A DNA stretch of 64,000 nt from Paraburkholderia bannensis NBRC 103871 (GCF_000685015.1 NZ_BAYA01000004.1:124001-188000), one strand, 5' to 3'. Positions 18,313-27,259 are shown, counted from the first letter of the stretch. The notes: generated by a model not told the origin, from the letters alone. Numbers and translations: made by a program.

Positions 18313-19278
18313 CTATTTCCCTGCCGTGCCCGCGGGCCACGAGAAGCCCGGCTCGCCCGGCCCCGGCTCGGGCAGCGGTGCGCCGCCGAACAGCAGGCTG
18401 CGCGGGCTGGTCGTGAACGTGCCCGCCGCGCGGTCAACCGAACGCATCGCGGAACGCACATCGTCGGTCAGCGAATCGACGCGCGGCAGCGTGTCGTAGC
18501 CCACTCGCGCCGAAAGCTCCTGGATCGATTCGTTCATCGACGTCAGCGCCTGGCCCGCCTGCTGCGCCGCCGTGCCGGCCTTGTTCAGGTTCATCTGGAA
18601 CGGGCCGTCGGGGCGATTGACCATCGTGATGAGCTGGTTGGTCGATTTGAGCGTCTTTTGCAGGTCTTCGACTGCGCCGGGCAGGCGCTGCGTGGTCGGC
18701 TGCAACTGCTGGGCGAGCACGTTCACGCTGCTCGCGGCCTGCTGCATCGTCGCGACGGTGTTCATGATCTGCTTGCGATTGTCTTCGCTGAGCATCTGGT
18801 CGACGTCGCTCGCGATGCTGTCGAGCTTGCGCAGCAGCGCGTCGCCGCGCCGCTGGAGCTGGTCGAGCAGGCCGGGGCGCAGCGGAATCTCGGCGACCTG
18901 CTTGTCCGACGTCGGCAACGGCGACAGATCGAGGTTGTTGTCGTCGAGCTGCACGAACGCAATGCCCGTCACGCCCTGGAGCGCGAGCGTGCCGAAGGTC
19001 GAGCGCGTCATCGGCGCCTTCTGGTCGATCAGCACGCGAATGCGGATCTGGCCCGGATGCTTCGCGTCGAACTGGATCGACTGCACCTTGCCCACGTCGA
19101 TGCCGCGATAGCGCACGGCCGCGTCCGGATACAGCCCGGTCACGCTGCTGTGCGAGATCAGGTCGTAGGGCACGCGCACCTTGTGATCGGCGCTGAAGAA
19201 GAAGACCGCGAGCGCGATCGCAGCCAGCAGACCGATCGTGAATAGACCGGCCCAGAACGCATGCGGTTTGTTTTCCAT
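18313..19278 (-). CDS. MlaD-family MCE protein
   Basis: A 321-residue protein with one N-terminal membrane helix (about 8-28), a single MCE domain (about 38-115, including VTGLYPDAAVRYRGIDVGKV), and a long mostly helical C-terminal region that likely forms the needle or coiled-coil part. It ends in a Pro/Gly-rich tail. MCE proteins form hexameric rings that pass phospholipids or other lipids between membranes. The gene follows mlaF by 82 bases. Length is nearly twice that of E. coli MlaD (183), closer to the longer PqiB/YebT-like or Mycobacterium-like single-MCE forms. Confidence 0.9.
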   Translation of the reverse strand: MENKPHAFWAGLFTIGLLAAIALAVFFFSADHKVRVPYDLISHSSVTGLYPDAAVRYRGIDVGKVQSIQFDAKHPGQIRIRVLIDQKAPMTRSTFGTLALQGVTGIAFVQLDDNNLDLSPLPTSDKQVAEIPLRPGLLDQLQRRGDALLRKLDSIASDVDQMLSEDNRKQIMNTVATMQQAASSVNVLAQQLQPTTQRLPGAVEDLQKTLKSTNQLITMVNRPDGPFQMNLNKAGTAAQQAGQALTSMNESIQELSARVGYDTLPRVDSLTDDVRSAMRSVDRAAGTFTTSPRSLLFGGAPLPEPGPGEPGFSWPAGTAGK

Positions 19279-19360
19279 CGTCAGATTTCCTCGTTGACGG
19301 CCGTTTTGACGTTTGTTTTGACGACCGTTGCGGCAAGCCGCTCCAACTGATTCAGCTTGT

Positions 19361-20287
19361 TCAACATGGCTTCACGCCCACCGATGCCGGCGCGAGCGCG
19401 GCGGGCGGCAGCTTCGCGCGCCGCTCGGGCGGCAGCGCCTGCAACGCGCGCCGTCCGCGCATGCCCAGAAAGTATTCCCGGATGAACGGATCGTCCACGC
19501 AGGCGGCCTCTTCCACGGGCGCGGCCACCAACACCTTGCGCTCGGCCAGCACGGCCACGCGCGTGGACAGCGCGACCATCGCGTCCAGATCGTGCGTGAT
19601 GAGCACGACGGTCAGGCCCAGCGCCCGGTGCAGCGTGCTGATCAGCTCCACCACTTCGTCGGACGAGCGCGGATCGAGACCCGCCGTCGGTTCATCGAGA
19701 AACAGCAGCTCCGGCTCCAGCACGATCGCGCGCGCAAGGCCCACGCGCTTGACCATGCCGCCCGAGAGCGCCGCCGGCATCTTGGAGGCGTGCTTGCACG
19801 GCAGCCCCACCATCTCCAGCTTGAGCATCACGATGTCGCGCAGCAGATCGGGCGGCACCTTGCCCAGTTCGCGCACCGGCTGCGCGATGTTGTCGAACAC
19901 CGACAGCGACGAAAACAGCGCGCCATGCTGGAACAGCATGCCGGTGCGCGTGCGCATGAGGCGCGCACGCTCCGGATCGATCTGCGAAATGTCTTCGCCG
20001 AACATCTTGATCGTGCCGGAAGTGGGCCGCTCCAGCCCGAGAATCTGCCGCACGAGCGTCGTCTTGCCCGCGCCCGAGCCGCCCACGATGGTGACGATCT
20101 CGCCGCGCCGGATATCGAGGTTCAGGTGCTGATGGACGATGTTGCGCCCGTAGCGCTTGGTGAGGTTGCGCACCTCGATGATCGGCTCGCCGATGGCGGG
20201 CAGCGGCAGGTCTTCGACGGCGCTCTGCAGCGGCGTGCTCATCGTGCCGGTCGTCTTGATCGTGCTCAGCGTGCCTGACGTACTCAT
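19361..20287 (-). CDS. MlaF-type ABC transporter ATP-binding protein
   Basis: A 308-residue ATPase. Walker A is GGSGAGKTT (69-77), the signature is LSGGM followed by VKRVGLARAI, Walker B is LLFLDEPT, and the H-loop histidine is in VVLITHDLD. The QHGALFSSLSVFDN Q-loop region is typical of MlaF/MkL ATPases. It starts inside the mlaE stop codon (ATGA overlap at 20284-20287), so translation is coupled. The N-terminal 33 residues are not conserved; an internal Met at codon 16 is an alternative start. With MlaE and MlaD it would power lipid movement at the inner membrane. Confidence 0.92.
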   Translation of the reverse strand: MSTSGTLSTIKTTGTMSTPLQSAVEDLPLPAIGEPIIEVRNLTKRYGRNIVHQHLNLDIRRGEIVTIVGGSGAGKTTLVRQILGLERPTSGTIKMFGEDISQIDPERARLMRTRTGMLFQHGALFSSLSVFDNIAQPVRELGKVPPDLLRDIVMLKLEMVGLPCKHASKMPAALSGGMVKRVGLARAIVLEPELLFLDEPTAGLDPRSSDEVVELISTLHRALGLTVVLITHDLDAMVALSTRVAVLAERKVLVAAPVEEAACVDDPFIREYFLGMRGRRALQALPPERRAKLPPAALAPASVGVKPC

Positions 20288-21453
20288 GACAGCCCCACGT
20301 TCTGGAACAGGATCGCGAACACGGCGTCGGCGAGGATCACGATCGTGATCGAGGTCACGACCGAGGTGGTCGTGCCTTCGCCGAGACTCTGCGAATTCGC
20401 CTTGATCCGAAAGCCGAAGTGGCAGCCGACAATGCCCACCAGCATGCCGAACGCCACGCCCTTGCCGAGACCGATCCAGAGATTCGCGATCGGCACCACG
20501 CTCGGCAGCGAACGGATGAACCATGACATATCGATGCCAAGCACGGCCTTGGCCGCAAGCGCGCCGCCGAGCAGGGCGATGATGTCCGTCCAGATCACCA
20601 GCAGCGGCATGGCCACGCCCAGCGCGATCACGCGCGGCAGGATCAGCCGCAGCCCGTGCGAAATGCCCATCACGCGCATGGCGTCGAGTTCTTCCGTCAC
20701 GCGCATCACGCCGATCTGCGCCGTGATCGCCGAGCCGGAGCGGCCCGCCACGAGAATCGCCGCGAGCACCGGCCCGAGTTCGCGGATCACCGCGAGGCCC
20801 AGGATGTTGACGATGAACTGGTTCGCGCCAAAGAGCCGCAATTGTTGCGCCGAGAGATACGACAGCACGATGCCGATGAGGAACGCCACCATCGCCGTGA
20901 TCGGCAGCGCGCGCGCCCCGGCGTTATAGACGTTCGCCGAAATCTCGACCCACGGCGTGGCCTTCGGTTTGCGCAGGATGAAGAGCAGGTCGAGCATCAC
21001 CCGGCCGAGCATCGCGATGCCGCCGTACAGATGATCCCAGAACGAGAAGATGCCGAGACCGAGCCGCGTGATGGGATCGACGCGCACCACGCGTTCAACC
21101 GGCTCGCGCACCGAATCGAGCAGCGCGATGCGCTCGAAGATGTCGCGCTGGGTATCCGAGAGCGCCACGAGGTCGGCGGGCAGCTTGTGCCCCCAGAAGC
21201 GCCAGAGCGCCTGGCCGCCCACGTGATCCATGCGCTCGACCTCCGACAGATCCCATTGGCCGATGCGCTCGCCGGCGAGCGCGCGCAGCCTCCGCACCGC
21301 GCCGCCCTGCTCGCGGTCGCGCGCGAGCGCAAGCGCCGTCCACTGGCCGGACAGGCGCACGATTTTTCCCTGGTTGCCGGCCGCGATGTCGAGGCCGGGC
21401 GGCGTTTCTTGAGTCAAGGCGGGGCGCTCGGGCGGGGAGGAATGATCAGTCAT
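20284..21453 (-). CDS. STAS-MlaE fusion permease
   Basis: A 389-residue protein. Residues about 15-115 form a STAS-like domain (KIVRLSGQWTA ... WDLSEVERMDHVGGQALWRFWG), equivalent to MlaB. From about 140 it is an MlaE permease with five to six membrane helices and the signatures LGPVLAAILVAGRSGSAI and EELDAMRVMGI. In E. coli MlaB and MlaE are separate proteins; here they are one chain. Start at 21453 is the ATG next to the STAS region. It is the first gene of the operon; the gap upstream carries the repeat cluster described below. Confidence 0.9.
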   Translation of the reverse strand: MTDHSSPPERPALTQETPPGLDIAAGNQGKIVRLSGQWTALALARDREQGGAVRRLRALAGERIGQWDLSEVERMDHVGGQALWRFWGHKLPADLVALSDTQRDIFERIALLDSVREPVERVVRVDPITRLGLGIFSFWDHLYGGIAMLGRVMLDLLFILRKPKATPWVEISANVYNAGARALPITAMVAFLIGIVLSYLSAQQLRLFGANQFIVNILGLAVIRELGPVLAAILVAGRSGSAITAQIGVMRVTEELDAMRVMGISHGLRLILPRVIALGVAMPLLVIWTDIIALLGGALAAKAVLGIDMSWFIRSLPSVVPIANLWIGLGKGVAFGMLVGIVGCHFGFRIKANSQSLGEGTTTSVVTSITIVILADAVFAILFQNVGLS

Positions 21454-21538
21454 TGTAGCGAACGCGCCCTGTTTCGGCGGTACGGACGCGCACCCACGCG
21501 AGCGCACCCAGATCGCTCATCGATCTCGCACGCACGGC

Positions 21539-21690
21539 TGTGGACAATTCTGTGGATGACCTGTTGGCAGGCTGTGGGTGCGATGTGGAACGATTAGCCG
21601 GCCAGTGGGATTTGTCGACATCCCCGAATGGCCTCTTGTGGACGATTCTGTGGATATCCTGTTGGCCGCTTGTGGATCGGCTGTGAATTG
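21539..21690. repeat. 98-bp-period repeat of DnaA-box-like motifs
   Basis: Copy A begins at 21539 and copy B at 21637. Over the first 39 bases they agree at 33 positions. Each copy carries three TGTGG-type motifs (for example TGTGGACAA, TGTGGATGA, TGTGGACGA and TGTGGATAT), several only one mismatch from the DnaA consensus TGTGNATAA. The motifs have the same orientation. Confidence 0.6.
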
Positions 21691-21795
21691 CATAAAAAAT
21701 AAGCAGATTTCGGTCGCCAGACGGGCCTCGATCCGCCCGTCCCCATCGCCATCGACTGTGTGCCGACTGCCGCCGTCGGAGCGCAGGCGAGCCAC

Positions 21796-21801
21796 TACAA
21801 T
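21796..21801 (+). promoter_or_regulatory. Putative -10 (TACAAT) of birA, start codon 8 bases on
   Basis: TACAAT ends seven bases before the birA ATG at 21809, which would put the transcription start at or next to the start codon, a leaderless mRNA. No ribosome-binding site is visible in this interval and no clear -35 was found. Confidence 0.4.
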
Positions 21802-21808
21802 ACGCACC

Positions 21809-22726
21809 ATGAACGCTACCCCCACGTCCCCCGAGACTCCGCGCGCCGACGACTGGCGCATCGACCGCGAACGCGCGGTGACGCTGTTCGGCCCGGCCGC
21901 GCACGACTGGCCCATCGAAATCGTCGAGGAAACCGGCTCGACCAACGCCGACCTGATGGCGCGCCTCAAGGCGCTGCCGCATCGCGCCGACGCGCTCGCG
22001 CGCCCGATCGTGCGCGTCGCGTACCTGCAGACCGCTGGCCGTGGCCGGCGTGGCCGCAGCTGGGTCGCGCAGCCCGGCGACGCGCTGCTGTTCTCGCTCG
22101 CCTGCGTGCTGCCGCGTCCGCTCGAAGGACTGGCGGGCTTGAGTCTCGCGATCGGATCGGCGCTCGTGGACGGCCTGCGCACGCTGCCCGTGGCCGCGCC
22201 CGGCCAGATCGCGCTGAAATGGCCGAACGACGTCCTGCTCGAAGGCGACAAACTGGTGGGGATCCTCGTGGAAAGCGCGTGGAGCACGCCGGACGCATCG
22301 GCGGTGGTGATCGGCATCGGGACGAATGTGCGCGGCGCGGACGCGCTCGCGCAGAAGGTGCAGGCGCTCAATGCCGACGCCGCTGCCCAGCAAGCCGCAC
22401 CGGTGCCGGGCACGACGCCCACGGCGCTCTCGCGCGTGTGGCCCGGCGCCAATCTCACCGATGTGCTGGCCGCCGAACTCAACGCGCTCGAAGGCGCGCT
22501 CGAACGCTTCGGCGCGAACGGCTTCGCGCCGTTCCAGGCGCGCTGGAACGCGTGCCACGCCTATGCGGGCCGCGAAGTCGCGCTCTACGAACAGGGCGCC
22601 GAGCTGATGCGCGGCGTCGCCGTGGGCGTGGACGAGCGCGGCCAGTTGCTGCTCGACACCGCGAAAGGCCGCGAATCGGTCACGACCGGCGACGTCTCCC
22701 TGAGGCTTGCGGGCGGCGCCGCATGA
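21809..22726 (+). CDS. birA: Biotin-[acetyl-CoA-carboxylase] ligase BirA
   Basis: A 305-residue biotin protein ligase that activates biotin to biotinyl-AMP and attaches it to the carboxylase carrier protein. The biotin/ATP loop is GRGRRGRSW (78-86), followed by KWPNDVLL (137-144) and the catalytic Lys148 in [11 protein letters not shown]; the C-terminal SH3-like domain is also present. There is no N-terminal helix-turn-helix, so this is a monofunctional ligase rather than the E. coli-type repressor. The ATG at 21809 was chosen; the open frame upstream is non-conserved. It overlaps coaX by four bases. Confidence 0.93.
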   Translation: MNATPTSPETPRADDWRIDRERAVTLFGPAAHDWPIEIVEETGSTNADLMARLKALPHRADALARPIVRVAYLQTAGRGRRGRSWVAQPGDALLFSLACVLPRPLEGLAGLSLAIGSALVDGLRTLPVAAPGQIALKWPNDVLLEGDKLVGILVESAWSTPDASAVVIGIGTNVRGADALAQKVQALNADAAAQQAAPVPGTTPTALSRVWPGANLTDVLAAELNALEGALERFGANGFAPFQARWNACHAYAGREVALYEQGAELMRGVAVGVDERGQLLLDTAKGRESVTTGDVSLRLAGGAA

Positions 22727-23559
22727 GCGGCGCGCAACACGCCGGGCCGCCTCCGTTTCTGCTGATCGACGCCGGCAACAGCCGGATCAAGTGGGCGCTC
22801 GTCGCCGCCGACGGCGCGCGGCTGCACGCCGGCGCGGCGAATCACGACGATGCGCCGGATGCGCACGGCGGGCGCGACTTTACAGATTGGTCAGGACTGC
22901 CAATGCCTTGCGGCGCGTGGATATCGAACGTGGCGGGCGCAACCGTGGCGCAGCGTATCGACGCCGCACTCGATGCGCATTGGCCGGGACTTGCGCGCAC
23001 GGTGATCCGCTCGGCGCAACAGCAATGCGGCGTGACCAACGGGTACACGACGCCCGATTCGCTCGGCAGCGACCGCTGGGCCGGGATGATCGGCGCACGC
23101 GCGGCGTTTCCCGACGAACCGCTGCTGATCGCGACCTTCGGCACGGCCACCACACTGGAAGCGTTGCGCGCCGACGGCACCTTCGTCGGCGGCCTGATTG
23201 CGCCGGGCTGGACGCTGATGATGCGCTCGCTCGGCGAACACACTGCGCAGTTGCCCGTGCTCGACGCGCATAATGCGTCCGGGCTGGCCAGCGCAAAGCA
23301 AGAGCGTGACGCCGCGCCGCTGTTTGCAAACGACACGAAACGCTCGATCGCGGCGGGCTGCGCGCTCGCTCAGGCAGGCCTCGTCGAGCGCGCCTGGGCC
23401 GAATTGCAGCAGGCGTGGGACATGCCGGTGCGGCTGGTGGTGAGCGGCGGCGCAGCCGCACAAGCAGCAGCGGCGCTCAAGGTGCCGCATACTCGCCACG
23501 ACGCGCTGGTTCTCGCGGGCCTCGCGCTGATCGCGGCACAATCCGTAGCGCAACCCTGA
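22723..23559 (+). CDS. coaX: Type III pantothenate kinase CoaX
   Basis: A 278-residue enzyme for the first step of coenzyme A synthesis. Type III signatures are the N-terminal phosphate loop [10 protein letters not shown] (Asp16), [26 protein letters not shown] and the glycine-rich SGGAAAQ near the end. The start codon lies inside the birA stop (ATGA), so the two are translationally coupled; birA-coaX pairs are widespread in proteobacteria. Confidence 0.93.
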   Translation: MSGAQHAGPPPFLLIDAGNSRIKWALVAADGARLHAGAANHDDAPDAHGGRDFTDWSGLPMPCGAWISNVAGATVAQRIDAALDAHWPGLARTVIRSAQQQCGVTNGYTTPDSLGSDRWAGMIGARAAFPDEPLLIATFGTATTLEALRADGTFVGGLIAPGWTLMMRSLGEHTAQLPVLDAHNASGLASAKQERDAAPLFANDTKRSIAAGCALAQAGLVERAWAELQQAWDMPVRLVVSGGAAAQAAAALKVPHTRHDALVLAGLALIAAQSVAQP

Positions 23560-23610
23560 GCGTGCCTTGCGCACGCTCGCTCATTCACGATAACGACGGA
23601 GTTTCCTACG

Positions 23611-23850
23611 ATGCTGCGTGGCCTGATCGCCCTTTTGATTCTCGCCAACCTGTGCGCCCTCGGGGCGATTCGCGGATTCTTCGGGCCGCTGCCCGCGTCG
23701 GGCACACTCGATCGCAAACAACTGAGCCGGCAGATCCATCCGGAAGGCCTGAGCGTGCGAGCGATCAAGCCGTCCGAATCGGTCGACGTGCCCATCGTGG
23801 GCGGCCCCGTCGCCGACCCGGCCATCCAGTCGACGACGCTGACTCAATAA
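23611..23850 (+). CDS. Small membrane-anchored protein downstream of coaX
   Basis: A 79-residue protein with one hydrophobic N-terminal helix (about 3-25) then a polar stretch with LSRQIHPEGLSVRAIKP. In other beta-proteobacteria, the gene following coaX is a longer membrane protein with a C-terminal SPOR (peptidoglycan-binding) domain, and the RQIHPE-like linker is recalled from those; here only the anchor and linker remain. The coding frame looks intact and has normal GC usage. It starts 51 bases after coaX and may be co-transcribed. Function unknown. Confidence 0.6.
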   Translation: MLRGLIALLILANLCALGAIRGFFGPLPASGTLDRKQLSRQIHPEGLSVRAIKPSESVDVPIVGGPVADPAIQSTTLTQ

Positions 23851-23918
23851 GCATCAAACAGCGTGACTAACCCGCCGCGCAGTTAGGCGCGCAATTAGCC
23901 GCACAGCTGGCACCGCAA

Positions 23919-24404
23919 TCAGTCCTGTTGCGCGCGCACCTTCTGCAACAGCTTCGTGGTCGAGCGGTCGTGCTCGAACGCGATCGCCAGCGCCTTGCCG
24001 CCCCAGCCGCGCACGAGCGCCGACTCGGGCAGCGCATCCATGTCGTAGTCGCCGCCCTTCACGAGAATGTCCGGACGCACGGCCTCGATCAGCTCGATCG
24101 GCGTGCGCTCCGTGAATTGCACCACGTAGTCCACGCTTTCCAGCGCCGCCAGCAGCGCCATGCGGTCGTTTTCGTTGTTGATGGGCCGGTCGTCGCCCTT
24201 GCCGAGCATCTTCACCGACGCATCGCTGTTCACGCCGACGATGAGCGTCGCGCCCAGCGCCTTCGCATCGGCGAGATAGGTCACGTGGCCGCGATGCAGG
24301 ATATCGAAGACGCCGTTGGTGAACACCACCGGGCCAGTCAGTGAGGCGCGCAGTTGCGCGAGCGCGTCGCGGGTCGTGATCTTGCGTTCGAAGGTTGCGG
24401 GCAT
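23919..24404 (-). CDS. hldC: D-glycero-beta-D-manno-heptose-1-phosphate adenylyltransferase
   Basis: A 161-residue nucleotidyltransferase with the HxGH motif HRGH (37-40) in GVFDILHRGHVTYL and the GVNSDASVKMLGK strand typical of RfaE domain II. It would make ADP-heptose for the lipopolysaccharide inner core. Only the adenylyltransferase domain is present; the kinase domain of the fused E. coli HldE must be encoded elsewhere. It stands alone and faces the coaX group; a terminator separates it from the ferritin-like gene behind it. Confidence 0.9.
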   Translation of the reverse strand: MPATFERKITTRDALAQLRASLTGPVVFTNGVFDILHRGHVTYLADAKALGATLIVGVNSDASVKMLGKGDDRPINNENDRMALLAALESVDYVVQFTERTPIELIEAVRPDILVKGGDYDMDALPESALVRGWGGKALAIAFEHDRSTTKLLQKVRAQQD

Positions 24405-24440
24405 CGGATGGAACTCGAATAGAAGTTGAATCGGATCGGC

Positions 24441-24480
24441 AAAACGGCCCGGACGCTTGCGCGTGCCGGGCCGTTTTCTC
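24441..24480 (-). terminator. Intrinsic terminator of the ferritin-like gene
   Basis: A 12-bp perfect stem (24441-24452 with 24466-24477) with an inner 4-bp extension runs into TTTT on the minus strand, between the ferritin-like stop and hldC. Confidence 0.85.
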
Positions 24481-24528
24481 TGTGTTCTGTCGCGCGCCGC
24501 GATGGGCGCGCCGGGGTCAACCTGCCGT

Positions 24529-25398
24529 TCAGGCCGGCTGCTGCGTGCCCTGTTCGGCCTGCAGACGCTGCACCACTTCCTTGCGGTAGCGGTTCAGTTC
24601 CTGCGCCGTGCTGAAGGTGCGCTCGAACAGGATCGACAGGTTGTGCAGGATACGCTCGACGACCTTCTTCTCCCAGCCGTCGTCGAAACGGATCTGCTCG
24701 TCGAGCCAGCGCTCAAGCCATTCCGGATCCGGCAGGCGCGACTGGATCGTGTCGCGCGGGAACAGCGCCTGGTTCACGTGCAGGTTGGTCGGGTGCAGCG
24801 GCTTTTCGGTGCGGCGCGCCGACGCCATCAGCACGCCAATCTTCGCGAAGGCCGCGCGTGCGACGTCGCCCGCGTTATTCAGCGCCTTCTTCATATAGCG
24901 CAGGTAAGCGCCGCCGTGACGGGCTTCGTCGCGCGAGATGGTTTCGTAGATGGCCTTGATGACCGGTTCCGTGTGCCATTCGGCGGCGCGACGATACCAG
25001 TGGTTCAGGCGGATCTCGCCGCAGAAGTGCAGCATCAGCGTTTCGAGCGGCGGCGCCGGGTCGAACGTGAAGCGCACGGCGTGCAGTTCTTCTTCGGTCG
25101 GCACCATTTCCGGCTTGAAGCGGCGCAGGTATTCCATCAACACGAGCGAGTGCTTCTGCTCTTCGAAGAACCAGACGCTCATGAAAGCGGAAAAGTCGCT
25201 GTCATGATGGTTGTCACGCAGGAACATTTCCGTGGCCGGCAGCGCCGACCATTCGGTGATCGCGTTCATCTTGATGGTCGCGGCCTGCTCGTCGGTCAGG
25301 AGCGAGCCGTCGAACTTGTCCCAGGGAATGTCTTTTTCCATGTCCCAACGGACTGATTCGAGCGATTTGTAAAGTTCCGGATAAAGCATCGTGTTCAT
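24529..25398 (-). CDS. Ferritin-like di-iron protein (acyl-ACP-desaturase/AurF-like fold)
   Basis: A 289-residue, mostly helical protein. Four-helix di-iron ligands can be read: Glu57 (PATEMFL), Glu80 and His83 (EEQKH), Glu128 (CGEIR), and Glu158 and His161 (RDEARHGG). That E-ExxH-E-ExxH order is shared by acyl-ACP desaturases and arylamine oxygenases, so it is more likely an oxidative enzyme than an iron store, but the reaction is unknown. The ATG at 25398 was chosen because the fold begins there; the frame runs upstream through unrelated sequence. It is monocistronic. Confidence 0.8.
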   Translation of the reverse strand: MNTMLYPELYKSLESVRWDMEKDIPWDKFDGSLLTDEQAATIKMNAITEWSALPATEMFLRDNHHDSDFSAFMSVWFFEEQKHSLVLMEYLRRFKPEMVPTEEELHAVRFTFDPAPPLETLMLHFCGEIRLNHWYRRAAEWHTEPVIKAIYETISRDEARHGGAYLRYMKKALNNAGDVARAAFAKIGVLMASARRTEKPLHPTNLHVNQALFPRDTIQSRLPDPEWLERWLDEQIRFDDGWEKKVVERILHNLSILFERTFSTAQELNRYRKEVVQRLQAEQGTQQPA

Positions 25399-25937
25399 AG
25401 TCCCGCCCCTGTTCTGCGCATGACGACTTCGTAGCGTGCTGCCCGCGGCGCGTGTCCTCACGTGTCCGGCGGGCGAAAAGCATTTAATTTTACGCGGTAA
25501 CTGGCCCTCTGGACGCAATTGCACGCCCGCTAAACAGATTACTTCCTGTCGAGCGGCAATCCGCCGTGCCGGTGTGGAAGGCGCCGCGATGAGTTCTGGG
25601 TAGTTGCACCATGCCTGGAACCCGGCTGCCTGAAATCCGCGGGGAGCCGCCCGCGCCGTCTGCCCGCCCCGCCCGCGTAGCGCGCGGCGAACCTGACGGC
25701 TCCGTCCAGCGAGGGTCGCCCGCTCATACCGCGACAGATTGTCGCAGCATGGCACCCTCACCGCCCCCGCCTCTCTCGACTGCTGCCGCCGGCCGCCGCG
25801 ACGTATGCACGCACGCGGGCTCTGTTTGACCGGAAGCAAACGGGGAACGCCTCGGGTGTCGGTCGGCATGCGCAAATACAACCAGACACCCACGAGACGG
25901 TCGGAAAAACCTTACACGATGATAGCACGGCGATCTT
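25399..25937. other. 539-bp gap between the ferritin-like and patatin genes
   Basis: The longest non-coding stretch of the window. No frame shows homology I recognise, good codon bias plus a start site, or a stable RNA fold by eye. It would hold the ferritin-like gene's promoter and leader, with an A/G-rich AGGGGCGGGACT just before its ATG. Confidence 0.55.
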
Positions 25938-27185
25938 TCAGTTCCGGGGCGCCTGGGGATGGCCCAGCGCCGCGCCCGCACGCATCTCCGACGACTCCTT
26001 GAGCCACATCAAAAGAACATCGCTTTTCGCTAGCGTATCGCGATAACCCAGTTCGATCAGTTCTTCCGTGAAGCCCCGCTCGAACAGCAAATAGCTCGCA
26101 AATGCCGCGCCCGACGCGCGATTGCCGCCCACCGCGCCCAGCAGCATGCGCACCGATAGCGGCAGTTGGCCGAGATGGCGCGCCGCGATCAGCTCGATGC
26201 GCTCGCTCGGGCCGATCGCGAGCACGTCGACGTGCCGCCAGCCGCTTTCCGGCTCGACCGTGTGCGGCAGGTGCAACACCATGCGGTTGACGTGCTCGAT
26301 GCGCTCGATATCGGCGCCCAGCGCGTCGAGGAACACGCTCGCCAGCACCTGTTGGCCCACTTGCGCGAGCGTCGGGTAGGCGTCGATGTCGGTGCGAGTT
26401 GCCGCGACCTCCGGCCCGGCTGCCGCTTCGGGCGTGCTGGCGCTCGTGTTCGAATTCGCGCCGATCACGACGATGCGTTGCGCGCCGAAGTGGATCGCGG
26501 GAGACAGCGGCGCGATCTGCCGGATCGAGCCATCGCCGAAATACTCGTGGTGGCCGTCCAGCTCAAGGCGCACGGCGGGGAACACATAAGGAATCGCCGC
26601 CGACGCCAGCAGGTGCGCAGGCGTGAGTTCGACCATGCGCGCCGTGCGCTGCGCGCGACGCCACGCGCGGATCGGCTCGCTGGCCTGGTAAAAGGTGAGA
26701 TGACGTCCCGACGAATAGCTGAGCGCACTCACCGCCAGCGCATGCAGCAAGCGCCGGTCGAGCATCTGGTCGATGCGGCGAAAGTCGAGCGTGCGGCCAA
26801 GGAAGTGCGCGAGCGGCGCGTTGTCGAACAGCGTGCGCGGGGTACGCCGCGCAGCCACGCCGAAGGTGGCCCAGCCGAACGCCAGCGCACCGAGCCAGCG
26901 TGCGCCTGCCGCCGCGACGCCGGGCCAGTCGGTGCGATAGACCTGGTCGGCGGACAGTTGCGCCCAGACGTCGACCAGACGCTGGGCGCCGCTCAGGAAC
27001 TGATCGGCGTGACTGGCGATGGACGTGGCATTGATCGCGCCCGCCGACGTGCCGCAGATCACGGTGAACGGAATCGCGTGGCTTGCGGGGTCGGCCTGCG
27101 CGGCGAGCTGCGCAAGCGCATGCAGCGCGCCGGCCTGGTAGGCCGCGCGTGCACCGCCGCCCATCATCACGAGTGCCAGCCGCAT
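25938..27185 (-). CDS. Patatin-like phospholipase
   Basis: A 415-residue protein whose N-terminal half is a patatin domain. It has the oxyanion loop GGGARAAYQAG (9-19), the nucleophile GTSAG (Ser47) and the catalytic Asp of DGS (Asp218), forming a Ser-Asp dyad. Patatin-like enzymes hydrolyse phospholipid or other acyl esters. The C-terminal part (about 280-400) is helical and resembles the DUF3734 extension seen in bacterial patatins. No signal peptide. Together with PhaM downstream in the same direction it may belong to a lipid-storage context, though no shared transcript is proven (75-base gap). Confidence 0.88.
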   Translation of the reverse strand: MRLALVMMGGGARAAYQAGALHALAQLAAQADPASHAIPFTVICGTSAGAINATSIASHADQFLSGAQRLVDVWAQLSADQVYRTDWPGVAAAGARWLGALAFGWATFGVAARRTPRTLFDNAPLAHFLGRTLDFRRIDQMLDRRLLHALAVSALSYSSGRHLTFYQASEPIRAWRRAQRTARMVELTPAHLLASAAIPYVFPAVRLELDGHHEYFGDGSIRQIAPLSPAIHFGAQRIVVIGANSNTSASTPEAAAGPEVAATRTDIDAYPTLAQVGQQVLASVFLDALGADIERIEHVNRMVLHLPHTVEPESGWRHVDVLAIGPSERIELIAARHLGQLPLSVRMLLGAVGGNRASGAAFASYLLFERGFTEELIELGYRDTLAKSDVLLMWLKESSEMRAGAALGHPQAPRN

Positions 27186-27259
27186 GTCGCCGACCTCCCC
27201 GCGTGCTCCTGCTTGCTCACTATCGGCGCGCCAGACGCGCCTGGGTTTTGCTCCGGCTT

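Larger units (their letters stand above)
21454..21808. other. 355-bp divergent gap between mlaE and birA
   Basis: This region holds the promoters of the Mla operon (minus) and of birA (plus). It contains an imperfect repeat with 98-base period made of TGTGGA motifs (21539-21690) and a short AT-rich run at 21690-21712. A TACAAT hexamer lies eight bases before the birA start. No gene was seen. Confidence 0.7.

Noticed and set aside
25611..25829. Short frames inside the 539-bp gap.
   Set aside because: No homology, no ribosome-binding site and low-complexity Pro/Arg composition.
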